Positions 35,601 to 47,085 of a stretch of 64,000 nucleotides of DNA are shown here, one piece after another. Under the pieces are notes generated by a model, which did not search any database, was not told the DNA's origin, and saw only the letters and a list, made by a program, of their open reading frames with translations. Both the position numbers and the translations under genes were made by a program. This DNA is from Butyriboletus loyo (lineage: Eukaryota; Basidiomycota; Agaricomycetes; Boletales; Boletaceae), in contig JBBPSI010000014.1 of assembly GCA_038093515.1 (NCBI GenBank), positions 186,001 to 250,000 on the forward strand, in the 5' to 3' direction. The first letter of the stretch is position 1; every line of letters begins with the position of its first letter.

Positions 35601-38600
35601 GTTCCTCGGACCAGGCACTTATCGCGAACACCGCCAAGGCTCCCTTCGCAGCACTCATGAAACTCATGGATACATTTGGGCCTTCGCTTTTCGATGACGG
35701 GTATTTCTCTTCTCGCACCGACATCATATTCGTCACACATCCTGTAGCGCTTCTGCAAGTGTCGACGCCAGGGGTGTTGGCTTACCTTGGACATCGATCC
35801 AGATCCTCTGATCAATCGTGGGGCAAGTTACAGACACAAACATTCTGGACGGAGCTTCTAGGGGCACTTGCATCTTCTCCAATGAAATTAGCGCTATTGT
35901 TGTTGTCCCCGCTTGTCGGCGCCTCGCTCCCAATACATCTCAAAGGAGAGAACGCAGCAATGGATGAACTTGTAGAACGTTTGGTGAGCAATACAATAGC
36001 TTTGGGTTGTCAGGGAGATGAGGAGGTGGCGGTGGTAAGAGTGTTGAGTCACCCAGGTATGGGAAGCTGGGTCGTCTATTTTGGTCCGCTTCTGAAATAT
36101 CTTTAGGACCGTTCATTTCGCCTGGTTGTTTGATCACTATCGCGTCCATGCTCTCGAACAGCATTGCCACTTTTGCGGAGGCAAGACTGAGGTTCGCTGG
36201 CACATCCTTAGCTAAGCTGGACGAAGTTCCGGACCTGGCTGAGGTTGGCCATACTGTGGGACTTGTGAAGAAGTTGGCTGATTCGGGTTATGAATTCACT
36301 GGAGACCTTGGAGCAGAGCTTTATGCTGGGATATTCTTGCTTGGTTATGTCATCCCCTACCAGGGAGAGGCGTCTAGCAACAAGTGGGTGGAAGATGCGA
36401 ATACGCTCTGGGGTTCTTGGACTTCCAAAGAGGGCGACAGACAACGAGAGATAAGAGACGTCGCTGGTAGCCTCGTGAAAGAGAAATTGAAAAGTGTTGT
36501 TATCGACGAAAGAGCGGACACGAGGTGAGTAGACGGTTTACCGGTTAAGCCCTTGCCACTAAATTAATTCACCATCCAGACCCGAATATATCATTCAATG
36601 CATCACTCCCTCACCTCCTGGTATTCATATTGACCTTATAACAGACATTCTCCCGTCGCGCGAAGAATTTGACGCTATGCTGGACTCCTCTTCCGTTCCT
36701 TCGTCAACCACTTCTCCGAGCTTAACGCTCTTCGACTTCACGCTCCCAACCTCTTCAAGCACCCTTACTCCTCCGAACTCAACATGTAGAAAGTATGCAC
36801 GTGCCGTTTCCGCTCTACTTGCACACCTCGCCACATCACGTACCGTCGCACGGTCAAACCTTTGGGCACTACGTCACATTCTCGTTCTCGGCTTCTATGC
36901 AAACGAATACCTCCGTGTGGAAGACATACGAGATGGCCTGGTGACGTTTGATCTCACGAGGGACCATCTCGAGGATGTGGCGGAGAAGGTCAGGTCGTTG
37001 ACGACTTATCTCCTGGGTCACGCAGAGGATGGCATACATGCCAAAGTTGTGAACGCGCTCATCAGCAAGGATGGCGCGGTCGCTTTCCAAGATGAGAGTC
37101 TAGCATCGTTTGTCGTTACAATCGTTCGTCATGCCAAAGTGAAAGACAGAGTGAGGGATACGGCAGTTCTCGGCATCGTTTTACAGCGTTTGTTCAGTGA
37201 TGCTACAAAGGATGATACTGATTTGTGGTTGGCCCTCGCGAGAAGGTTGCAAAGGACAGGTCAGCCTATGTCTCCGTTTGTGTCTGAGGATCTTTATTTG
37301 CTGATGCCTCTTCTATTTTTAGCTCCTCAGACTACCATCACTATATTAGCCTCCATTACTGCATATGCGCCAGAGCCTCCTAAACTCGACAGGTATCGCA
37401 ACGAATTAGCTGCTTCACTCATTGACGTTCGTCCAGGCGCAGTATCTACCACGGGTCTCGTCACGCTTCGGCTATTGGCCGCCACAGCACCGGACCCCGA
37501 CTCCGATATCGTCTTCCTCCCACAACAGCGCGCCGTGAACGTTATGAAGGTGTGTCAGACGTGGGTTTCTGCCGACGAAGACGACGGAGACAGTGTCGAT
37601 GAGGATGTGGAAAGTGCCATGACACTGGTGTTTTTCCATCTCGCTCCGATCTTGCAGAATGTTCCTGGATCGCACTGGGATTTCATTTGGGATGTGATCG
37701 AGAATAACTTGGAGGTACGTCATGCCTGCTTCAAGCGAAGATGCTGGGTATTGATATTAAATAGAATTGCTCCCTGGAAGACAGTGCAACGTTGTCGACT
37801 CTTGGAAGGACGTTAAAACTGGTAATTGCGATTGACGATCTATCGTCGACGAACAAGCCTCTTCGCGCGAACTGGGATGACAGGAAAGCGACAGTGTTGG
37901 GACTTATCAGGGATGTCGTCGCGGTTAACACGAGTGAGTGGTCGGTTCGTATTTCTATGTATTTCAGTGGCTAATGAGATCCAGTCGTAATGTCATACTC
38001 TGAACCTCGTACATTATGTCGAGAGTTGGCTTTGTCTGTTATCCAAGACATGCCATCCACAATGATGAACGAGACGACTTTATCAAGTGTAAGAATATGA
38101 TTTTTTTCCATTCAGTCTTTTGCATTGACAGCAACATTACAGATGTGTCACCTACTCCGAGACCAATCCCAGGAAGTCCAGCGAATGGGCTACAATTTTC
38201 TCCACAATGCTGCTCAAAAGCGAACAGAGCACTATGTAATAGAGGCAGGTGTCGACACGGAGGACGTGGTGAAGCCAGAGTTTCCGCCTGAACTCCTCGC
38301 CATGTTACAGCAGACCCTTAGCTTGGGGGACGTGCCTGACATAGACGAACAGTCAATTTCACGCAACAAGGAAGTGTCTGGGTACCTGCTTGCATGGATG
38401 ATCACATTCGACTTGTTTGCTGACGCTGTACGTATATGCTATTGACACCGTTGCAAGCAGATGATTCTGACCTCGGATGTAGTCAATGAAAGTTCGCTCG
38501 GGTTATTTCAACCACATGCGGAGCCTCGACATTGTTTCTCAACATTTCATTCCGAATATCTTTGACATTCTTGGTTTGTTCAGTGGCGGAAAGCAGGTAT

Positions 38601-39541
38601 TCAAGTTGGACGTGTGGGTTGTCGACGAATTCCATCTGGAAAGTATGTATAGATTCGTCTTGTTTCGAACTGGTGTTCATCCCGTTGGGATAGTTTTCGA
38701 ACCAGAAAGTTCACTGAGCTTGCAACTGTTGGCTGCCCACCTTTACCATCGAGCTCTCCTCACCGTCCCCGCCCTAATCCGTTCATGGATCTCGGACTGT
38801 ACTAACAAACAACTTCTTACGCGCGTCCTCGACTACACGTCATCATACTTCTCGCCCGGTATCATCAAGACCGAACTCGCGCAGGTCCGACAGCCAGATG
38901 CCTCGTCCGAACTCTCTACGACAGAAAACCTAACTGTCAAAGTTTCGCCTACATCTGGCGAAGTGACGGTGTCGTACATGGTCGATGAGCAAGCTCTCGA
39001 GCTCTCCATTCGGATGCCGAATGACTGGCCTCTGCACAGGCTCGAAGTGAGGGACACCAAGATGGTGGGTGTCTCTGAGGACAGGTGGAGAGCTTGGATA
39101 CTTGGCGTACAGCAAGTCATATGGCAGCAGGTAAGCTCGACAACCACGGTGAGAAATGAGAAACACGACTTGACCCATTCCGGAAAGAACGGCCGCGTCG
39201 TCGATGGCCTGACATTGTTTACGAAGAATGTGACACTCCACTTTTCCGGGCAAGTGGAGTGTGCGATATGCTATTCGTATGCGTTGCTCCTCCTTCTCGA
39301 CTGGTCGCTGTTACTTATTCGCTTTTCGTTCTCGTAGCATCATTAGCGTGATGGACGCGACTTTACCCCAGAAACCGTGCAAGACGTGCAAGAACCGATT
39401 CCACGCCAGTTGTCTGTACAAGGCAAGTTCATATTAAACTATACCTCTACTCCGAGGTCTTGACCATGCACGGGATACGGACAGTGGTTCAAAACGAGCC
39501 ATTCATCGAGCTGCCCGCTCTGTCGGTCTGATATTCTGTAG
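32666..39541 (+). CDS. LTN1: Listerin, RING E3 ubiquitin ligase of ribosome quality control
   Basis: A very long gene with many short introns. The N-terminus MVKGQKSSATSGTRKKNARK leads into LDTTGLAHLLPPELVVVLRA and LGKKDVVTRGKAIEELEKWV, then after an intron LFTHPARRLRHLAASLHVSL, the conserved listerin N-terminal region. The centre is alpha-helical HEAT/ARM-type sequence. The C-terminal exons give a variant RING: VECAICYS joined to IISVMDATLPQKPCKTCKNR, FHASCLYK, then WFKTSHSSSCPLCRSDIL and stop (39539-39541). The last intron (39423-39484) has a GC donor (AAG|GCAAGT). Ltn1 binds stalled 60S subunits and ubiquitinates nascent chains in the RQC pathway. All RING cysteines and the histidine are present. 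Not every internal splice was checked. Confidence 0.9.
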
Positions 39542-40209
39542 GTTGTCTCGGAGACTGTGGGTGATGTGAATCACAGCCTGAATGTTCGTTCTCGCTTCGG
39601 TTTGGTGGAAGTCTGGAACCCGGTCGTATGTAGCGCTACGTTGATCAAAGTCAGAAATGTGTACTCGTCTAGAACTGTTGTCATGTCCACCTCCTTCCGA
39701 GATGGAAGGATCATATCTGAGTCATTGATATGTCCAATGAAGACTTTATCCAGGAGAGTGCCTGACCGTATCAATGATGTAGAACAAACGTATAGCATTC
39801 CGCAGTTCAGACACCACATGCACTGACTCGAAAAGGCATTCTTGCTATATGTTTGTCACGCAGTCGGAGCCAAGATCTTCCGGGCACTAACCAGCGGCTG
39901 ATGCGGCACCTCTATGGAGTCGAGGTAACTGAGGTGGGCACCACCTTCACCTAGACACGCTAGAGGCTGGCACATACCACCACTATCAATTATCCTCGAA
40001 GCCCCACGGACTGCAATGCGAACCCCCACAGACCAAAGGTGTGGAGATGACCCCTGCGCACGAGATCCGATCATTGTCGTCGCGCCTACTCGCGTTATTA
40101 AGTTAGGCACCATTTAAATAGCCGGGTGACAAAACCACCGTCTCTTATATGAACAGATGGTGAGTCTATGCTCAAGAATTCGGCATTCCTCTACTCTACC
40201 CAGTGTACA
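39542..40209. other. Intergenic before MFS copy A
   Basis: About 670 bp without a gene. The final ~75 bp are conserved with the region upstream of MFS copy B. Confidence 0.5.
40135..40209 (+). promoter_or_regulatory. Promoter-proximal block conserved between MFS copies A and B
   Basis: Shares ACCGTC-CTTATATGA, GTGAGTCTATGCTC and AGTGTACAATGGACGAGG with 43742-43830. TTATATGA could act as the TATA element. The block is absent upstream of copy C. Confidence 0.6.
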
Positions 40210-42317
40210 ATGGACGAGGTCGGGGCATTGCCTTCTTCTGTTGCACATGATAGGAAGTACCTCAACGAGCTCAAGCTTCCTGCGGAGGAAGAATTGCCGC
40301 AGGCTGAACGTACTGCACTGGAGGGAATTGTATGGCGAAAGCTCGACAGATGGGTCCTCCCATTATGCACTGGCTTCTTTTTGCTCGCTTTCTTGGTATG
40401 TTTGTCGACTCCATTTCAGGCTCGGTATGGAAAAAATGTATAGGACAGGACCAATATCTCGAATGCGCGTGTAGCTGGCTTACAGACATCGCTAGCGATC
40501 TCGAATTATCAGGTATGCCGAGCGTGCTGGGTACTTCGACTCTTGGCTTATCGATTTATAGTACACTGTCGCTCTGACCGTGACTTATCTGTATGTGCAC
40601 GGATATTTGTCGTCCTCGGGCGTCGGCTCATCATGCAGTAGTCCATATATTGTCATCGAGTTTCCATCTACCCTGCTCTTAAAGGTACATCACAAACATC
40701 GTTGACAACGCAGCCAGTCATCATTCCAAACCACAGTATGTAGGACCTGAACTTATGCTTCCTGCCATGGTTGCAACGTGGGGTGTGGTTTCCGCCTTAC
40801 AAGGCAAGCGACTAGAGCTTGCATCTCGATATCGGATATTGGCTCACATGAATTCATTAAAGGACTGGTCGATAACTATTCTGGGCTGCTGACATGTCGA
40901 TTCTTCCTGGGGTTGCTTGAAGGTTTGGGTATTCAAGAGCATCATTCTCTCATTCACCAGTGTGCTAGGTGGTCTCTTGCCTGGAATCGTTCTCTATCTC
41001 TCTTTTTTCTATCCTCGGAAGAGGTTGCAAATACGGTATGCATCAGGTCAGCATCATGGTAGATCATCATCTGACGTTCTTCCTAGGGTTGCGGTTTTCT
41101 TCGGGTCATCATCATTGTCGGGCGCTTTCTCCGGATTACTGGCCGCTGCCATCGACCAGATCAATGGAAAGGGTGGTAATCCCGGCTGGGCCTGGATATT
41201 CATTCTGGTATGTTGTGGTACCAACTGTTCCATCAGATGACACTCATCGGTTGACAGGAAGGCATATTTACCTTTGTCTTTGGCGTGATCTCATTTTTCC
41301 TCCTCCCTCGCTCTCCCGAAAAGGCCCACTTCTTGACAGAGAAGGAACGGGCATATGTGATTTCTACCCTGAAACATGCAGGTTCTGTGTCGGAGGACAG
41401 CAACAAGGACGAGTTTAGCTGGACAGAGGTCGTGAGATCGGTCAAGTCCCCGCACGTGTGGTTTCTTGCTTTCGTCTTCTTCTTCAATGGTAAAGCATCA
41501 ATTTGGTCTCGTGATAGTTTACCTTGATTGACAATGGTCCTATCAGGTGCGACAGTGCTTGGACTGGCTTAGTGAGCTCTGTTCATCAACATCTCTTGTT
41601 ACTACTGACATCCGTGGCGATAGCTTTGAGCCAATGATCGTTGCTGGTCTCGGATACGCAGGTAACTACGCCCAGCTCATGAGCGTGCCTCCATTCATGG
41701 TTGCCTTTGTCCGTGCGTGTTTGAACAATGAATTCTGATGTTCATTCATCTCACAAAAAAAAAGTGACATTGATCTCGTCCATCATATCGGACCGCTACC
41801 AATGTCGTGGATACACTGCGATATTTTTTTCTCTTTTGCAGGTGATCGGTTTCTCCATGTTTTACGGTACGTCGAAGCCATCTGACCAGAAAAGGATGCA
41901 TACCTGACCGATACCCGTGCTTCAGCGAGTAAATCGAGCCACGTCCGCTACGGATCCCTTTTCTTCTCCATCTCCGGGGCGTATTGCACGGCGCCGGCAT
42001 TGATTGCGTGGATGGCGAACAACAGTGCTCCGCACATCCGACGTGCAACCTCTGTGGCGGTGTCTTTCATCATGAGCCAAACGGGTGGTATACTTTCTAC
42101 CTGGCTCCTTGGATATCTGTCTCCCGCCCCCGACTACACGTCAGCAACGATCACGTTCATTGCCATATCCGTCGGTATGGTGGTCTTCTTGATGGCCAAC
42201 TTGGTGTACCTACGGCGAGAAAATCGGTTGAAAGCGGAGAGGAGGGAGAGGATAAAGAAGGAAGAAGAGCCGGAGGGTCTTGGAGATCGTAGTGCGTGGT
42301 TTGTCTATAGCCTGTAG
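40210..42317 (+). CDS. MFS transporter, ACS family, tandem copy A
   Basis: ATG at 40210. The first exon ends in TM1 (LDRWVLPLCTGFFLLAFL); splicing gives the family signature DRTNISNARVAGLQTSLAIS, then YTVALTVTYL, SPYIVIEFPSTLLLKYVGPE, GLVDNYSGLLTCRFFLGLLE and GGLLPGIVLYLSFFYPRKRL. Later exons contain FLLPRSPEKAHFLTEKERAY, FEPMIVAGLGYAGNYAQLMS, a long TM block (TLISSIISDRYQCRGY) and the basic tail RENRLKAERRERIKKEEEPE ending SAWFVYSL. It has roughly twelve helices. One intron (40804-40862) uses a GC donor (CAAG|GCAAGC) where copy B has CAAG|GTAAGC. Likely a permease for an organic anion or vitamin; substrate unknown. No disabling change seen. Confidence 0.85.
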
Positions 42318-43821
42318 ACCGTCGCCTCGTCTGTAAATCCAGGACATGTAGCATGTATGATATGGTTACTCATTGATTGAGGCATGAAACGAGGATCCAC
42401 CCTATACAGTCTCTAGCATTCTATTGATATTCACCTACACGACGAAAGGAGGATCGTACGGGGCCACCTCAGTGGCAGGTGCCAGATCTCTTCGGTTTCA
42501 CCACTTCTGCTTTCGAGGTTTATGAGATGGCATGACCATTTTCCCACACGACATACTGTGATTCTAATTCGCACCATCGTGGCAGACCACGATGAGCATC
42601 CCGTAAACATCGGGCATGATCTGGCGTCGCTTACCGAGTCACTTTAAAACTTCAAGTTGGACCGGTTTTGCCCAAGTATGCCCAAGCATTCGGTTCACGC
42701 TCATTTACTTCAACTTGCCAAAGAAATTCCCAATCGAGTCGCCGATTGCCATCCACTATTATATGTCTGTCGTGACGAAATGCGTCCAGCAGCAATTTTG
42801 GGAGTGGAATGCAGAAACCGAGATCAGGCGGACAGACCCTTCACGGCAAGGCAGCTTGATGGTGCCCACCCTAGTGGTGAGATGAGGCTGGTCACCAGAC
42901 CAGGAGCTACTGACGCCATTGACAACATGTGGCTGGATAGGGCTGAGCTGAGAAAAGTCTAACTCGGTATTGCTGATGTTGACAGAGGGCTAAGTAGCAA
43001 TTCTACTAGAAAGTATCACGGATGACGGGTGGGTGCTGCTGGGGGCCTATACGTCAAGTCGGTAAAGTTCGCAGAGCGCCAATCGATGGAATCCGAAGTG
43101 GTCGGGTCAATAAGGACATCATACCTCGCCTGAATCCTCCGCGGTGGCTTCCTGGAGCAAAGCGGGAAGTCCGGTGATTCCCCGTCCCACAATAATGTAT
43201 ATTTATTTAGTTGACGGTGAGTGTGCGGATTCCCAGAGTTGTATGACTGAAAAGCCTCCGTGTTCCTGATGGCTGAGTCTGAGCCTTACTGTCTCGGCAC
43301 CAGAGAATCCTTGGTAATAGATGTACGTACGCTCTTAACGACACCGACGATGTGCGTGGGTGCACGCTGGCCGCCGGCAACCGCTCAAAGGGATAGTCTT
43401 GGCATGCTTGAAACGGTGGACTCACTGAAACAAGATTTGATCTTCATACCTGGTAATGTATAAACACGACAAGAAAACAGCGGCTAACTCTGAACATTTG
43501 GGATGAGCACATCTGCAGTAGGAAAGCGACGCACCTGTGGGGCACATATCTTGCGGGCACGGCGTACGAGACTACGTCATCACCTTAGGTCCAGTACGTG
43601 CATCAATATCGAATATTGTTCCAAGTTCCGTGTTGTACCGCGATGTAAAACACGCAGGACGCAGGTGTGCACATGACACCCTGATACAACTCGATTCGTT
43701 CTCTATCGGGTCATGCACCAAATAGTCGGTTGCAGAAATCACCGTCCCTTATATGATCAGACAGTGAGTCTATGCTCTAGAATTCAGTTTACCTCTACCC
43801 TCCACATCCAACCAGTGTACA
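42318..43821. other. Spacer between MFS copies A and B
   Basis: The first ~140 bp are homologous to the DNA just after copy B (45946-46104), so the duplicated unit includes the 3' flank. The last ~80 bp match the copy A promoter. No gene is supported in between. Confidence 0.5.
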
Positions 43822-45945
43822 ATGGACGAGGCCGAGGAATTACACTATTCTTCCATTTCGCATGATACGAAGGACCTCAGCGAGCTCAAGCTTCCTGCGG
43901 TGGATGAATTGTCGAAGGCTGAACGTGCTGCACTGGAGGGGATTGTGTGGCGAAAGCTCGACACACGGATCCTCCCATTATGCACCGGCTTCTTTTTGCT
44001 CTCCTTCTTGGTATGTTTGTCGAATCAATTTCAGGCTGGACATGCTCAAGTACGGAAAATGTACAGGACAGGACCAATATCGGGAATGCGCGTGTAGCTG
44101 GCTTGCAGAAATCGCTAGCGATATCGAATTACCAGGTATGCCGAGCGTTCTAGGTACTTCGACTCTTGGCTTATCGATTTATAGTACACCGTCGCTCTGA
44201 CCGTGACTTATCTGTATGTGCACGAATATATATGGTCTTCAGACATTGGTTCATCATGCACCAGCCCGTATGTTGTCGTTGAGCTTCCATCCACCTTACT
44301 CTTGAAGGTGAATCACAACATCGTTGATAACGCAGCTAGTTATAATATTCCAAACCACAGTATGTAGGACCCGATCTTATGCTTCCTGCCATGGTTGCAA
44401 TGTGGGGCGTGGCTTCCGCCTCACAAGGTAAGCAACTAGAACTAGAACTCTCATCTTGATATTGGATATTGGCTCATAGGAATTCATTCAAGGGCTGGTA
44501 AATAGCTATTCTGGATTGCTGGCATGTCGGTTTTTCCTGGGGTTGTGTGAAGGTGTGGATATTCCAAAGCACCATTTTCTCTACTCATCATTACGCCAGG
44601 TGGAATGTTGCCTGGAATCGTTCTCTATCTATCTTTCTTCTACCCTCGGAAGAGGTTGCAAACTCGGTATGCCTCGGGCCAGCATCGTGGGACATCATCT
44701 GACGTGCTTCCTAGGGTTGCGGTTTTCTTCGTGTCAACATCGTTATCGGGCGCTTTCTCCGGATTACTGGCCGCTGCCATCGACCAGATCAATGGAAAGG
44801 GTGGTAAGCCTGGGTGGGCCTGGATATTCATTCTGGTATGTTGTGGTACCGACTGCTTCATCAGGTGACGCTCATCGGTTGACAGGAAGGCATATTTACC
44901 TTTGTCTTTGGCGTGATCTCATTTTTCTTCCTCCCTCGCTCTCCCGAAAAGGCCCGCTTCTTTACAGAGAAAGAACGGGCGTACGTCATTTCCACCCTGA
45001 AACAAACTGGTTCTGTGTCAGAGGACAGCAACAAGGACGAGTTTAGCTGGACAGAGGTCGTGAGATCGGCCAAGTCCCCGCACGTGTGGTTCCTTGTTGT
45101 CGCCTTCTTCTTCAATGGTAAAGCATCAATTTGGTCTCGTGATAGTTTACCTTGATTGAAAATGGTCCTATCAGGTGCGATAGTACTTGGACTGGCTTAG
45201 TGAGCTCTGTTCATCGACATCTCTTCTTAATGCTGACATCAGTGGCGGTAGCTTCGAGCCGACAATCGTTGCTGGTCTCGGATACGCAGGTAACCACGCG
45301 CAGCTCATGAGCGTGCCTCCATTCATGGTTGCCTTTGTCCGTGCGTGTTTGAACAATGAATTCTGACGTTCATTCATCTCACAAAAAAAAAGTGACATTG
45401 ATCTCGTCCATCGTATCGGACCGCTACCAATGTCGTGGATACACTGCGATTTTTTCTTCTCTTTTGCAGGTGATCGGTTTCTCCATGTTTTACGGTACGT
45501 CGAAGCCATCTGACCAGAAAAGGATGCATACCTGACCGATGCCCGTGCCTCAGCCGGCACATCGAGCCGCACCCGCTACGGATCCCTTTTCTTTTCCATC
45601 TCCGGGGCTTATTGCACGACACCGGCATTGATCACGTGGATGGCGAACAACAGCGCTCCACACGTCAGACGTGCAACCTCTGTGGCCATGGCCTTTATCA
45701 CAGGTCAAACGGGCGGAATACTTTCCACCTGGCTCCTTGGATTTCTGTCTCCCGCCCCCAACTATACATCAGCGACAATCACGTTCATTGCCATGTCCGT
45801 CGGGATGGTGATCTTTTCGATGGCCAACTTGGTGTACATTCGGCAAGAAAATCGGTTGAAAGCGGAGAGGAGGGAGAGGATGAAGAAGGATGAAGAGCCA
45901 GATGACCTCGGAGATCGTAGTGCGTGGTTTATATATAGCCTGTAG
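43822..45945 (+). CDS. MFS transporter, ACS family, tandem copy B
   Basis: ATG at 43822 (MDEAEELHYSSISHDTKDLS). Exon-intron structure matches copy A: TM1 (LDTRILPLCTGFFLLSFL), an exon starting DRTNI with VAGLQ, GLVNSYSGLLACRFFLGLCE, GGMLPGIVLYLSFFYPRKRL, AFSGLLAAAIDQINGKGGKP, FLPRSPEKARFFTEKERAYV, FEPTIVAGLGYAGNHAQLMS, then TWLLGFLSPAPNYTSATITF and the tail RENRLKAERR-like ending SAWFIYSL. Introns splice in frame, including the acceptor GGCGGTAG before FEPTIV. It appears intact. High similarity to A and C in exons and in introns indicates recent tandem duplication. Confidence 0.85.
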
Positions 45946-47040
45946 ACCATTGGCTGTAAATCCATGGCATGATGATATAGCATATATGCCCATGGTTACT
46001 CATTAAACATTTGATCAATAACGCATGAAACGGGGATCCATTCTTTATGGTCTCTAGCATTCTGTTGATGGTTAGCTATATGACCAAAGGAGAATCGTAC
46101 CGCCGACTGGTCCATTTTGGTAAGTACCCCATGTATTCTATATAGTACATGTGGGTCGGGACATTTAGTGGCCTGGGCCGAAGCTCTCTGTCCTCCTGGT
46201 ACATGGCATCCCGCCCGAAAAATTATTACCGATGTCCCCCGGGTCTGCGTACGCTAGGCCCGAATCGGGTTGACAAATCATTGATACGCGCATCCTTTTG
46301 TCTCTCGTTCTCTAGGTCCAGCAGTAAGTAGTCAGCAATATAAAAATACATTATGAACATTGACAGTATGTAGCAGTGTACCATTTGGTATCCCGACAGT
46401 TTCTCCTGCCGAGTTTGTTGCATAGAGGGATAGTTAGCAGCCTCTGAAACTCTGGAGGTTTCCAGCTATCTATATCAATTTGGCGCCGGTTGTTGGCTGC
46501 ATAGCTAGAGGTGGTTGAGGAAGATTGGGCAATCGAAGTTCGAACGCAAGTAGTTGATTATGTAATATATATAGTCTCGACTCTCGAACTTGTCGTCTAT
46601 ATGCACTACTACGAGAACAAGGTAATTGGGCACTGGCACAGAGTAATCCGACGGGTTGCAGCACTGCACGCACAGTCAGCGAAAGCAATGGATGATCGCG
46701 AGTGCGTGAATATGCTCGCTGAGCTGCTTGCATTCCGTAGGTCAGCGTCAACATTCAACAGTCACAATCAGCATCACGGTTGCGAAACTCTCAAACTTGT
46801 AACTGTATCCCACAAGCCGACGGATACGTCCCACACGCAGAGCTAATAAAAGATGTTGGAAACTCATCTCAGAGCTTCTAGTTCTTAGGACTACCGAAGC
46901 AGCTTGAAACAGTTCTCGGGGGGTTTCAGATATCCATAACGTAACGATACAACTCAATGCCGAGAGCCACTTGAACAAAACTGGCATGGTCCAGCGACGT
47001 CTATGCCCCGCACTTTGCTCTTCCGACCAGCTAGCGAACA
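45946..47040. other. Spacer between MFS copies B and C
   Basis: The first ~160 bp are homologous to the 3' flank of copy A. The rest (46110-47040) has no resemblance to the promoters of A or B and holds no gene I can support; short open frames around 46.5-46.8 kb lack coding features. Confidence 0.5.
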
Positions 47041-47085
47041 ATCGACAAGGTCGAGGCATTGCACGATTCTTCCGTTTCACATGAT

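Noticed and set aside
46530..46560. GTTCGAACGC as a possible tRNA B-box
   Set aside because: No A-box or cloverleaf can be formed around it.
46511..46846. Open frames on both strands between MFS copies B and C
   Set aside because: No splice-linked extension, no motif and no similarity to neighbours.
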